Shown here: positions 20,040 through 31,399 of the stretch, one piece after another
Numbering within the stretch: the first letter of the stretch is position 1
Layout of the letters: each line of letters starts with the position of its first letter
Origin: Ophiothrix spiculata
Taxonomy: Eukaryota > Echinodermata > Ophiuroidea > Amphilepidida > Ophiotrichidae
DNA: 32,613 nucleotides
Strand: one strand, 5' to 3'
NCBI GenBank assembly: GCA_000969725.1
Contig: JXSR01S018781.1
Notes under the pieces: model-generated
The model's database searches: none
The model's input: the letters and a program-made list of their open reading frames with translations, nothing else
What the model was told of the DNA's origin: nothing
Position numbers and translations under genes: made by a program

Positions 20040-22560
20040 AATGAATTAATATGTAATATAGTATTCACATCCGTGTCTTCTGAAAACAGAAACATCATTG
20101 TGTAATACATAAAAAACAGCCCTAAAAAGTGAATTCACTATTGATTTCGATTTCAATGACATTAAATTGTACTTTTTTGTCTTCTTAAAACGCTTGTAGT
20201 AGCACATTGTGATACCGATGTAGAATCAAAGAACTTTACCGCAAGTAATGCTCATCAAAGAGAGAAGTCAGCGACAAAATACAAAAACATTCATGTGTAA
20301 TCAATATAGCAGACATATCTGATTTAACATTTTCATTAATCTGGATTTCTAGGACGATATTGTTTTCACGCAAATGAACACTTGTTATTTAACTCAGAGA
20401 AGAATATACTTCTTCTTATTATTATTATCTAACTTATTGAATTTGTATACATGTAATAATTCTTAATTTAATGAATAAATTGGTGGCGATGACAACTTCT
20501 ACAACTTATTTGAAATTAGTAGTCTTTTAGTAAACTAATTCAATATATAATTTTCAACATGTACGTACAATTTAGTCAACTGTTTAAGAAACAATTTGGC
20601 ACGTAAGGTGCACTTTGGTATCGATTTTCTAGATTAAATAGTTCCTCTTCTTCGTGTTTAGAATACTTAATATAATGCACGAACCTCATACGATTTGCTT
20701 GTCACGCTTTTTCTATGAATCTATGGTAAGCTATATATAGCAATGAATATGCATATCCATCAAAGTTTGTCATTTTCTCAACGTTTTGCCCGTAATTATA
20801 TTATAGGTCAATAAATGGGCAATTTTAATGATAGGGTGAAAACATTGTCACGACCAAATGTTTGGTAGCGAACATTTTGTTTGGAGGCCGACTATGTTTT
20901 CGCCCATACATGTATTCAGGATGAAAAATCAATTTGATAACGTTTTGATACGTCAAATAAATTAGACAGCATTAAAACGTCATTGTAATTTATTGTGTAA
21001 ACACTAGTAAAGAGTCGTCACTTTTCAACAACCGCCAAAATAAAGAACTATACTTCGATTTCAGTGGATATAAACTTGATTACGCTCATATCAAAACATA
21101 TATATTCAAAGTGATTCTCTAAATCGTAGCGTTCTGGTTTTTTTTTTAGATTTCCTTGTACACCTGTGATAATATCATGTCACTATACATCAGCGTTCGG
21201 TGTACCGATTAAACTAAACTGCTCAATATGCAAGTATATAAGTACTCAAATATTAATTTGTATTCTCAAAAGAAAGACTAAAATTGGTTTACATATATAT
21301 GAAATATAACGAAAAAATTATTTGGGACTTTCTTATAAGAAAAGTAACAAAAGTATTAGTATCAGCAATCATTATTGTTTCGTTAACCTTTCAAAAGGAA
21401 TTGCATTTGTCTACCTGTGGTTCAAATATTACCAGTGCAAGGATTAGTAGTCTTGCATGGAAAAAGAGGGCACAACTCTCGATTCAAAACCAGAGTCATA
21501 CGTTATAATTAAGCTATAGAAACTTAACAGAAGGTAAACACTTAAAAATTGTGACAACTTAAAAAAGAGTAGAACGGAAAATTAACTTTTTGTGATAAGA
21601 AATGTACAAAGTCTTAGTATATCCTTTTGAGGTTTGAAAGGTCAGAGTTCTGAATAAAGAAAATCTTTCATAATTTTTTTATTCTCAAAGGCTCAAGATT
21701 AACAGATCTAATTTTTAAAGTCAATCCTTCGTTTATAACTCCCAACTGATCAAAACCTGTTAGTGGTTTTCCGTATTCGGAAATCGGTTATAACCTTTTC
21801 GGAGTTAATTTGAGCTATTGTCGCTTAGATATCTAATTAAAGTGGCAAATTATTTGACATAGGGATGTTAGTTAACAAAACTATTCAAATCTCATTTTCT
21901 TCTTTGTATTTCAATAAACGACTGTAATTGCATATGAATTTTTGTTTTACTTCGATTTCCTTGAAAACTAATGTTAAATATTGTTATTGTACTAATTCAA
22001 ACTTCTACAGTTATTGATGACAGTCAACCTTATATTGCAAACCTTTTTTATACAAAGCTGTTAGAATCCTTGTAGCATTCTTTTTATATATAATTTTACA
22101 TCAGATTTGATGTGTACATTAGCAAATACTTTTTGTCGAAAAGATGTGTTCTAGGTTTAAAACATTCAAAAAGAAATTACAGAATCCATACAACTGGCTC
22201 GTATACTTATGAACTAAGCGAAAGAAGAACACCAATTTTGCATAAGTATTTTTATTAAATAAAGACACAGTGAAGAAAAAAACAAGAACGCATGGACCAT
22301 ATGCGCAATAACGCGTCAAAAGCACAACTCCCAAACCCCGAACAATTATATTTTTAAACAGTCTACTTTTGAAAAATGTGTTCTTTAGATAAAAACTACA
22401 AAGCAACTATTGCCTATACCTTAATAACACCACTCATATATGCGGTACATATAAATATAACTTTCAAACTACGCAATAAGTACGCCATAAGCGTAGGCGA
22501 ATCAAAATAAACTGACATATATAAGAAAGTAATAAAAATGCCATTATGTTTTTGTGATGT
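20040..22560 (+). repeat. Tandem unit C, part matching the middle of units A and B
   Basis: 20045-20400 matches A 1830-2180 ('gtgtcttctgaaaa', 'catcaaagagagaag', 'gatttaacattttcattaat'). 20589-20820 matches A 2397-2640, 21290-21840 matches A 3230-3890, and 22000-22560 matches A 4060-4570. It is more diverged from A and B than they are from each other and lacks the hAT-like MITE. The beginning of the unit, including module M, is not present and may lie in the gap. Confidence 0.8.
20833..20908. mobile_element. Small foldback, about 73 bp, related to 4845-5111
   Basis: GGGTGAAAACATTGTC at 20834-20849 and GACTATGTTTTCGCCC at 20890-20905 are inverted. In between stands 'accaaatgtttggtagc', also present near the right end of the element at 4845-5111, whose left end has GGTGAAAACATA. 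Units A and B lack it. Flanks include TA on the left and ATA on the right; the exact duplication is uncertain. Confidence 0.5.
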
Positions 22561-22570
22561 GTTTGAAATG

Positions 22571-22762
22571 GCAATAGACATGAGTGGACCTAATGTAGCC
22601 TTATCTTTAGATGTCAATTCTGAACGTCGACTGAGAGTAGACATTGACATGAGTGTTTTGATGAAAGAGGATGATGAAAATAATAAATACCATATAACTT
22701 TGATGTTTTCCTATTATTTCCAGTCATTGAACAGATCCGTTTGGACTTTAAATTTCACATGA
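22571..22762 (+). pseudogene. Open frame with coding-like base use, unrecognised
   Basis: From an ATG in 'gaaatggcaatagacatg' it reads MAIDMSGPNVALSLDVNSER, then an acidic stretch (MKEDDENN), ending SVWTLNFT before TGA. 'tttttgtgatg...caatag' before it could be an acceptor. Similarity to unit A ends exactly where the frame begins, so it has no counterpart there. The reverse strand is open as well (22414-22650). I recognise neither product; it may be a displaced exon or chance. Confidence 0.2.
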
Positions 22763-23116
22763 ACTATCACATTAATATGAATATCATTCATGAGTATCGT
22801 GTTTGGCAATTTACTAATAATATCAGAAATAACATGTAAATCTACGAAATGTTATTATTGTTATATCATCATTGTTTTCATAAACATGTGGAATCACAGT
22901 TTGTGCGTGCCTTTGATGATTAAACTTATTTCTCTACATAAAGTCTTTGAGCACTGTTTGTATATAATAAAAGAGAGTAAAAGTGATGATAAGGATCAAA
23001 ACTGGCATTTAGCATGACATTTTAACTCAAACGATAAAATTAATTTCACAAATTCTGCATATAAGATACTTACAAGGAGAGTTGATATCACAATTGACAA
23101 GAGACATATAAACAAG
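22763..23116. other. AT-rich stretch, little seen
   Basis: No gene. From about 23040 it resembles unit D at 28260-28320 ('aggaga.tt.atatca.aattgac'), marking the start of the block that C and D share. Confidence 0.4.
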
Positions 23117-23479
23117 TTATAAATATTTGCCACAGGCAATATGGGTAATTGAAGGTTTCAACCAATTTACTATGCAGAGCCCTAGGATTATGTTCAGCAC
23201 TCGGGTGTCATTGGTCGTGCCTTTCAAAACTCTTGAAATTAAAAAGAGTCCATTATAATGGGTCCAAAATATGCTAGAGGCATTGTTCTCAAAACAACAT
23301 GGAATAGGACAATTTAATCTCGCCATTTGACTATAAGTAAATCTTTTTAAGTCCTGCCTGGAAACGAAAGTACTCCCGAATTGAAAGAAGATGACAACGT
23401 ATGCCAGAGACAGCACAGAATTAATCCAGAAGGGTGGATTTTGAACGAGGTTTCCCAAGCAAACAATTAGCAAATTCAT
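23117..23479 (-). pseudogene. 120-codon frame, partly preserved in unit D
   Basis: It starts MNLLIVCLGN with a hydrophobic N-terminal half (WINSVLSLAYVVIFFQ) and ends THIACGKYL. Unit D on the same strand has MNWLLVCFRN, then WINSVL, then FQSRSTFVSRLD and a stop (from about 28753 to 28623). Between MN and WINS the copies differ by one codon length, so the frame is kept there; in D a stop replaces the continuation after about 45 codons. It is one of the longest frames in the window. It could be a relic exon duplicated with the unit; I do not recognise a family. Confidence 0.3.
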
Positions 23480-24825
23480 ACACTAGACAAGTTCAAATCT
23501 GCTATTTCAAATTAATAAATTTAAACAAAGAAAATGGTACTTGTGTCCCAGTTGGACATTCATACATTAAACTGATACTTCAAGTTTAGCAAACCCTTCA
23601 CTTAAGGTATATATACTGTTTATTATGTGATGGAATTTCATGTCTTATGTCTTATTAAGCCAATAATCAAAATAATAATGTGTGATTACGCCATACTAAA
23701 AATACGTAAAACTATGCAGTGTACAAGTAAGATAGTGACAAGCGATTGTTCTTTAAATTGATTCAATACAACTAAGATTTCAATAGTTTTACACCTTCCT
23801 TTTGGTAAAAAAACTTTTTCACTCGGCTTCACCTCGAAGAAAAGAAACGTTTTTCCTGCATGTTTACATTCTTATAAACAGGATGGCATAAAGATCAAAA
23901 ATTGTCAATCTTCAATCCCGATAGCAATTTTAAAATTGTGTATTAAAACTTCATAATGACGTACGTGACGTATTCATCAGAAGTATAGTTTTAATTTGTC
24001 CGTACTTTATATTTATGGCTGTTGTTTTACGCAGATGTTTGACACTGTAAAAGCATGCTCTACATATCGATATTGATTTGACACATCTGACTCTACATGT
24101 TAAGAATAAGGTTTCATTTGCTATGAGCAAAACGAATAAATTTCCTATTTGCTTTTTGACAATTGACTTCAAGTTTAAGCATTCCGGTGAGAAAAGGTCT
24201 TACTTTCAGCTGGAGGGCAATTTAATTTTTCAAAATATAGAGTTGCAAACAAATTTGAATACAGAAAAAAGTTCAATATCTATGCAATGACGTATTTCGC
24301 GGTGTCTCTTGAATTTTCATTCAGCTAGAGGGGTATTTCATTCAGGAATAAAGGAATAAACAAATAATAGATCGATTGATATAAAAGGTTCCCATCCATT
24401 GTTTTATAATAAAGAAAACAGAGGCAATTCGCAAAGGAAACCTTAAAGTATCTATTTAGAAAAAAAATCAATAAGTTCATGTGGGGCTTACTGGCTTGTT
24501 AAAGAACGCATATATATACTGCCTTGTATATGCTGCTTTGTTGAGTTGAAATCTCGATCCTCAACGACGATGATTTAGAGCCCTGTGTTTCTCTGTGTGG
24601 CAAACATAGTTCGAGTCACAAAGATGCTAAAAACTACTTCATAATGGTATTTAGGCTACTATAATAAACAACTTGAGATATGGTTCATCCTAAACATGTT
24701 CCATTAGCCGTTGTTGGCAGTGTCCTGTAATAATCAAGAGATTGGTGATTCTTAAAGGATTGAATCACCTTTTTGAATAATTCAAACTAACCAACAATAC
24801 TCCTTTTTAGACCCTGCATTTAGTG
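23480..24825. other. Stretch of unit C without recognised feature
   Basis: AT-rich. Short frames on both strands (for example 24078-24290 plus, with HSGEKRSYFQLEGN) lack support. I saw no inverted repeats with duplications. Confidence 0.4.
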
Positions 24826-24870
24826 TACAGGGTGTCCCATAAAAATCTTTGGGCGCAATTTTCTTGGGTT
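24826..24870. mobile_element. Possible transposon end (acagggtgtcccataaaaat)
   Basis: The words 'tacagggtgtcccataaaaa' followed by 'tctttgggcgc' resemble terminal sequences of DNA transposons seen in many animals, by recollection. I found no inverted partner (a tgggacaccctgt word) nearby, so this would be a solo end or a coincidence. Confidence 0.3.
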
Positions 24871-25344
24871 TAATGGACAGTCAGAAATATGTAAACTTTG
24901 CATTTTATAGTCTATGAATTGAACTTTTAGATACGGTTTGTTTCATTTCAATCGGTAGTGTGCAACAGAAACCCGAAGACCTTTGTTGTCTACCAAATTT
25001 AGTGATTTTACTAAACTCGGTCAAAATAGGACAAAAATGAGTCGAGACCAATAGCAAATCAACCTGGCATTGGTATCATACAATCACGATGTTCTTTTGT
25101 GATATTCTTGTGATAAAACTTCCAAGTCTTTTCAATTTATAATATCAGAACTCGAATAAAACCTTGTCATGTTGGAGTGAAGCTGATGGATATAAACGGT
25201 TTATTAAGCGATAAGATTTGAAAATAGTTAGGTAACAACATGAATATACAAATTAAGATTATCATGGTGATTGTATTTTGTAGTTTTGAAAAAAGAAAAC
25301 AATGTTGAAGATTATCCAATACTTTCACACATACGATCAGTAAC

Positions 25345-25510
25345 AGTAAGATTAAAAATGAGGGAAGTGTTATATGAGAAAACTTAACAACTGGAGCCAG
25401 TAGGCGGGAACAAAAAAGCAACAGGGATATATCTTGGGGTATTAATCAAACATTGGTGCGATGTTCTTATTATATTTTCAAGGTAAACACCCCTCTTGGC
25501 CTCTCTAGAG
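25345..25510. repeat. Block R, copy 1
   Basis: It shares 'gggaagtgttatatga', 'gccagtaggcg', 'ggtattaatcaaacattggtg' and 'ttcaaggtaaacacc' with 29955-30110 of unit D. A shorter, decayed copy is at 26200-26260. The plus strand has donor-like GTAAAC and GTAAGC after CAAG in C and D. On the minus strand a frame (25384-25587) has LINTPRYI; D has LINTCRYI, and the third copy has a stop there. Confidence 0.6.
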
Positions 25511-26149
25511 TATATTTCAGCATCTAAAGACATCATGACTTGTTTTATGAAGCAAACCTTTTGTACTTTGTCGACAAAATAAGACATAATTTAGGATAAA
25601 GCTCTATTGCGTGCAAAACATTATGGGCTTAATGAACGTTGAGGCTTTAGAATGAGCATTTTACGTACAATTAGGCTCTAGAAAGATAAATTTGTCAATT
25701 TGTGACCTTTCCTCAGGAGGGGTTTTAGAGAACTACAAATGATGAAATGAGGGTCTTTCGTGAGTGAAAATGGGTCCGTAAGCATGGTAAGGGCCGCACA
25801 TCCCCGTTTCAAGTTGAGTATCCCGTACGTCGCAATGGTAAAGCTAAGACAGCAAAACAAAAACTTATTGTAATTCTACAATTCAATAAAAAAGTTATTG
25901 AGACATCTGTATAATATTCTAATCATTATTTATATTTGTTCATAGTCTCTACTCCATCCATATTGAATATGGAAATACTGAAGAAAAATAAAGATACCAC
26001 AGTTACAAAATTCTTGAAGTATCACTGACAAACAACATGGCAACAGTTTATTGCAGTTTAGAATGAAGTGTTTACTGTTGAAAAACCTTGTATTACTTAA
26101 ACAAATACCGTCCGCGTAATCTGAATAAAAATCAAGAGAAACATATCAA

Positions 26150-26350
26150 AGTTAACAAATAAATAAGCTAGTACATAGAGACAAATAATAAATAAATAAC
26201 AAGGATATATCCTTAGGTATTAATCAAATGTTGGTGCGACATTTTTATCAAAACTTTCCCGAGTACAGACTACCATTGGCATTTCTCATCTCAGTATGAT
26301 TAATAATCGCCTGATGTTTTATTTAGCAACAAGTTCGTATTCCGTCAACA
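26150..26350. repeat. Block R, decayed copy within unit C
   Basis: 'gatatatccttaggtattaatcaaatgttggtgcgac' parts match block R at 25425 and 30040. Further on, 'tagcaacaagttcgtat' matches D 30150 'tagcaacaagtttatat', so this copy aligns with D over a longer stretch than the copy at 25345 does. Confidence 0.6.
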
Positions 26351-26667
26351 CAACAGAATACCACAGATGAAATGATGAAATGACAATTTTAATCTGTATT
26401 CAAAATTTTCAATCGACAGCAAAGTACTGAAAAGGGCGACGATTTGTAAATATTTGTCGTCGCATAAAGTTCATATCAAACAACTGCTCATTCTTGTGAT
26501 ATATGACTTATGGGTATTGCCGTTTACGTCCTAATCGGAACAACAACTATTGTAAACTACAAAGATGTTTCATAAAATGGCAGAGAAAAATTAAGTGCGT
26601 CAGCATAAGTCATCCAAAAACACATAATTGGCAAAAGCTTACCAGATGCTAATTGGAAATAAAGATT

Positions 26668-26670
26668 TAT

Positions 26671-26701
<31 letters not shown>

Positions 26702-26830
26702 GGCAGTAGCATCATCATCATCATCATCAGTCGTCTTCTTTTTCTTCTTCTTCTTGTTCTTTTTCTTCTTCTCCATCTTTTTCTTCTACTTCTCCTCTTC
26801 TCGTTTTTTTCTATTTATTTTCTCCCTTTC
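26668..26830. repeat. Compound microsatellite (TCA/GCA)n then CTT-rich
   Basis: Runs of tca and gca (26668-26728) pass into a pyrimidine stretch of ttc repeats up to about 26830. The plus-strand frame through it would encode only Ser, Ala and Phe runs and is not a gene. Unit D lacks this expansion in the matching interval (30440-30480). Confidence 0.9.
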
Positions 26831-26909
26831 TCTATTCCTTGAATCTCTATATTATAGATATTAGGATACACTTTAGAAAGGTACTTTTAATGGATTATAT
26901 GCAGTTCCT

Positions 26910-27400
26910 TCAAAGTTGAATGACAAGATTTATGTTTGATTGATTTTAAAAGCATCCAACAGATGAAAAAGTCACGACTATAAAATTGACGTACACATAG
27001 AATAAACCTAAAAGACAAAGCAATAAACTTCTTATTCTAAGAACGTTTTTATCGGATACAAGTAAATTTGCTCAAGGATGAATACGAGGAAGAACGAAAT
27101 AGAATTACGTGATCCTGAACATACAAGGAACATCTTTAAAACTTACCCTAAGGCAATTTGATTTTCCCAATAACATTTTGACTGACAAAGACATACTAAT
27201 ATTGAGGTTAGAGAACTTTATCCTCACCTTGGTTTAACCCACAGCAACAAAACACACAAAATGTACACCTGATATGATTAGAGACAAGAGCTCATTGCAT
27301 CAACCTATTGCACCTGTTATGAACATAAATGAGACCTTTGTTTCCTAATGTGTTCTATTGTATGGTTTGTAAATACATCTGATTGCCTTACGCATTTAAG
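26910..27400. repeat. Block shared with unit D (30470-30900), well preserved
   Basis: It includes 'cctaaggcaatttgatttt', 'ccaataacattttgactga', 'atgtacacctgatatgatt' and 'agagacaagag', all nearly identical in D (30690-30835). It is the best preserved part of the C/D similarity, better than the sequence on either side. No common reading frame was found on a visual pass. Confidence 0.8.
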
Positions 27401-27800
27401 TTTTTCTCCATAATGGGAACAATGGTTTTTTGAAATCAAAAAGAAACGTTAAATTTATCTAAGGTTAGGGTCCGACCAAATATAAATGTGTTCGTCCAGG
27501 TATTTGTGTTCAAATGTCTATGTGTCAATTATTTGCTCATTCTCGTGTGAGCAAACGAAATTTGTCTTGATATTTAAAAATGTTCTTTGCAGTCGTTCCA
27601 AAAAGTAAATTAAACGTCGCACACTTATCATAAAAACAAAATCATTACGTACATTTATGTATGTAACATAGTTGGATCCCAACATTAAAAGAGTGACCTG
27701 CTTTTTTGTTTTAAATAAATATAATGATAAATAATAATCCATGATATTACAATAGTAAAAGCCATTCATGATGAAAACATATATCTTTTATTATTATCAG
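27400..27800. other. AT-rich stretch, nothing recognised
   Basis: This lies between the end of the C block and the start of the D block. The minus-strand frame 27518-27769 shows no recognisable motif. Confidence 0.4.
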
Positions 27801-29470
27801 TCATTCCTGCTAACGTCCCAACTGATCAAAACCTGTAAGTGTTTTTCCCTATACGGACATCTGACAAATCCTTTATGGAGTTATATAAATTGCGCTCTTT
27901 TTGCTGGAATATCCTACCAGGTTGGAAGAATTATTTTGCATTTGTTAATAAAATGATTTATATTGAATTATCTCCTGTCTTTCAATTTTAATTACATTCT
28001 ATCTTTTTTTCTTCGCTTTCCTAAAAAAGTACATTCATTCACTTAGTTGCGTGTTTGGATATGTCAATCAACCCTTTAGATTTACATATGGTAGTCTACT
28101 TACATGGCAAACTAATTGTTTTATGATTCTCATACAATGTACAATAACATTCTTTGAAATGTTGCATTTATTAACAAAATCGGTACTTACTGCATTTAAG
28201 TCAGCGAATACTTCCTTGTCTAATAAATCTAAGTACTGGTAATATGGTAATTCGTCAATTCTTCATGTCAAATTTTTAAAAGGAGAATTAATTAATATCA
28301 GAATTGACTTGTCGTGATTTTTAAAATTATCTGCATGATGGGTACCTGAAACTTGAAGAAACTTATCGTTTCAATTACACATTGGAAAAGATTAAACTTT
28401 TCGGTCCGGAAGTACTTTGAGACGTCATCATTACGTGGTGTCTTGTAATGATTTTGGTATTGACGAAAAAAGGAGACCATACCCTATACTATTATAGCAC
28501 CAAACAACTGATATTTGGACATGTCAATTTCAAAATTACCCTCAGAAAAACAAAAACAAGACGCAAACAAGTACAAAATTTGCCAGAGGCATTTTATCAA
28601 ATCAACAAAGGATTCAATATTTCTAGTCCAGCCTTGAAACAAAAGTACTCCTAGATTGGAACCAAATGTCACAATATGCTGGAAGCAGCACAGAATTAAT
28701 CCAAAAAAGGTGGTATCCTGTGTTTCTGAAACAAACAAGTAACCAATTCATACCATGTCGGCCGTACATACGTTTTAAAAGATATGTACGAAAATGATTG
28801 TACAAAATTCATGGTTTACACCAAGTCATCCATGTCAATTTCTTTCCTCATTAGAACCGTAATTGCATGATACCCTTTGTTCAGTTTATTGATGCATATA
28901 TAATTAGCAGATAACTAGCGAGTAAGAGGACCAGGTATGTGAGAAAACATTATAGACAACATAAGGACCACCGAATTGTGAGTCGCCTCGCTAGTCTAAA
29001 CTTCAATAAACATTTCTTCCGTGGGTGCTGTTTAATAAGTAATCATTCGATTATAATCTTGAAAATACTTAATAATTGCAGAAAGGTTTTACTTACATCA
29101 AATGTTGTGTCTCATATTGTTGAATCTGATTAGCTTGTATTTGCTATTACCGCGAATCGAGTCTCGTGACCTGGTTATTTCCAACGAAACTCATCACAAT
29201 CGCACATGATCAAAACATTAATGTCAACTAATGCATTGTCCTGACACATCCTAAAATAGGAACCTACACCTTTAATTGTAGTCAACTATTATAAACGTTG
29301 CGCAGTTGTTTTAGCGATCTTAAAACTGTGTTCACATTTCTTTATCAAGAACTCTTTATAATACAATTTCTGAACACTAAAGAACTTATAGATGTTTAAC
29401 CTTTGTATAATTAATCAAACAAGTCAGCTTTTTCTTTTTGTTTTTCATATGTGAAAACCTTCTGTGTTAG

Positions 29471-29624
29471 GTACCTTGAGTTAAGCTCTCAATTCAGGTT
29501 TTGCGTTAACCAGAAGCTTGGAGCTATAGAGCGTTTCTATAATGGGCTAGCGTATTTTGCCGATGATGTGAGGGATCCGAATGTGTACGTGGCCTTTTTG
29601 ACAGATTCTATTAAAATCTTTCAA
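29471..29624 (+). CDS. Candidate internal coding exon, unrecognised protein
   Basis: The stretch is preceded by a pyrimidine-rich run ('ctttttctttttgtttttc') and 'tctgtgttag', a plausible acceptor, and followed by 'CAA|gtaaat', a plausible donor. Between them 51 codons are open after one leading base: YLELSSQFRF, then CVNQKLGAIERFYNG, then LAYFADDVRDPNVYVAFL, ending IKIFQ. G+C is visibly higher than in the flanks and third positions are varied. If real, the exon is 154 bases. The frame also continues to a stop at 29651. I do not know the family, and no partner exon was found in the window, so it could be an isolated relic. Confidence 0.4.
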
Positions 29625-29954
29625 GTAAATAAAACGATAAATCAAGAATAAAAAACAATGACATTAATGTCATTAAATCAGTGTGTTTCATTCCTAGAAA
29701 AGATAATCAGTTCAAAACATAAAAACACGAATTAAATTTAAGTCATACAGTATGGGTAAAGAACCAATAAAGGGGATTTATGGTTTTATTGAATAAATGT
29801 GTTGATGGAAAAAGTATTTGTTTTCTTTGCAAAAGCTAAAAAAAACATGAGAACATGATTATTGCGTTTACATACTTGAGCTTTGGAAGAAAGGTAATAA
29901 TGACTAAAAAAACACCTATTCATAAATGCAATAAAAAATAATCTGATTATAATC

Positions 29955-30180
29955 AAGGGAAGTGTTATATGAAACAAAATAAATATACAACTAGTACATT
30001 AAGCCAGTAGGCGTCAACAACTCCCACGAAAATGTAACAAAGATATATCTGCAGGTATTAATCAAACGTTGGTGTGTTGTTTCCAAGGTAAGCACCACCT
30101 GAAGCCTTTTCAGGAGTTTCAATATCTCCAATCATTTTGATTTATGGTACTAGCAACAAGTTTATATTTTTCAACAGGGT
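29955..30180. repeat. Block R, copy in unit D
   Basis: See 25345-25510 for the shared words. Here 'ctgcag' precedes 'gtattaatcaaacgttgg' and 'ttccaag|gtaagc' follows, so a very short exon is formally possible, but the copies differ in length by a number not divisible by three. Confidence 0.55.
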
Positions 30181-31399
30181 ACTAGAGAAAAGATAATGAC
30201 ATTGTACTCTTTTTGTCTGTTTTGAATTGTCATCAACAGCAAATAATTGAACACGAGATGATTTGTAAAGGTTCAACGTAGCATTTATGTTCATATCACA
30301 AACTGCAGATTCACATGAACTACATCAAACAGCTTAACTTATGGGTAGTGCAGTTTACATCCTAATCCGGGATAACACTCGATTGCAATATTGCGACGAT
30401 ATATCATAATGTTAGCGTGATATCCAGCTTTTAAAAGTAGCACTACTATTTCCATTTATTAACTTTATCTCTTCAGTTGTATTGAGTACTTGCTTTCAAA
30501 CGCATCCACTCATGAATTTCACAATTTATAATATATTTCATACATACAGTGTTATGCAAAATAGATAACCAACAACACCTTCTTCCAAGAATGTTTTTCT
30601 CGGATGCAAGCAAAACTTCCACCACATGATTTAACGTGAGACACAACGAAATAAACTAACATGATCCTTTAAAGCTTTAGAATATGTCCTAAGGCAATTT
30701 GATTTTTCCAATAACATTTTGACTGATGAAGACAGACTTAATATTGTGGTCAGGGAACTTTACCGTCATATGATGAATAAAACCGCCAGCAATAAAATGC
30801 ACATAATGTACACCTGATATGATTAGAGACAAGAGTCCATTACATCATAACCGAGACCTTTATTTCCCTTCCTGTTTTATTGTACGGTCTACAATAAGAA
30901 TTTATTGGCTTATATAATGCAAAATTTCTTTATCATATACCAATGTCTAGTCCTGGCTATATTTGTTTGTGACCGTCCATCTTACATCGCCCGTAAATGT
31001 AGCCTCATGTCATTATTTGCTAAGACCATGATATTTGGATTGACACTTCAGCCGACTTCCAGAAGTCAAGATATGTTCCGTCAAAGTTGTCAGGAAGTAA
31101 AATGTATAACTTCAAAGATTAGTTTGCGCTATATTTTCTGTTGATTGCCTAAAAGTATACATGTATATTTCATATTTCCTATAATTTTCTTTGCTGGTAA
31201 TTTAAAGTAAGCACAGGGATTGTGAATCTGTTAAAAATCAATTTCGGCAGTTTACGACCTTGACAAGTATTAACAACTACTTGCTGCATTTACAGCTCGT
31301 TTGAAATAGACAGTCACATTTAAGGTATTTTTTCATAAGCTGTATAAGTAATTATGCTGTATCCGTAAATTTAATGTTCTAACTTCTTGGTAAAGCACT

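Larger units (their letters stand above)
27810..31330 (+). repeat. Tandem unit D (condensed)
   Basis: 27810-28250 matches A 3800-4250 ('cccaactgatcaaaacctg', 'acattctttgaaatg' region). 28250-30900 matches C from about 23040 to 27390 in islands. 30940-31330 matches the tail of A. D is shorter than A and C because of deletions, and it keeps an exon-like piece at 29471-29624 that I could not find in C. Confidence 0.7.

Noticed and set aside
19020-20105. A 361-codon open frame on the plus strand
   Set aside because: Almost all of it is the N run; only a few codons at each end are real sequence.
22119-22406. A 95-codon minus frame rich in hydrophobic residues
   Set aside because: The parallel sequence in A has stops in this frame, and the hydrophobicity follows from T-rich sequence.
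24826-25160. A complete DNA transposon starting at the acagggtgtccc word
   Set aside because: No inverted end and no target duplication could be found downstream.
26628-26864. A 78-codon frame with Ala, Ser and Phe runs
   Set aside because: It is the translation of a microsatellite and a pyrimidine tract.
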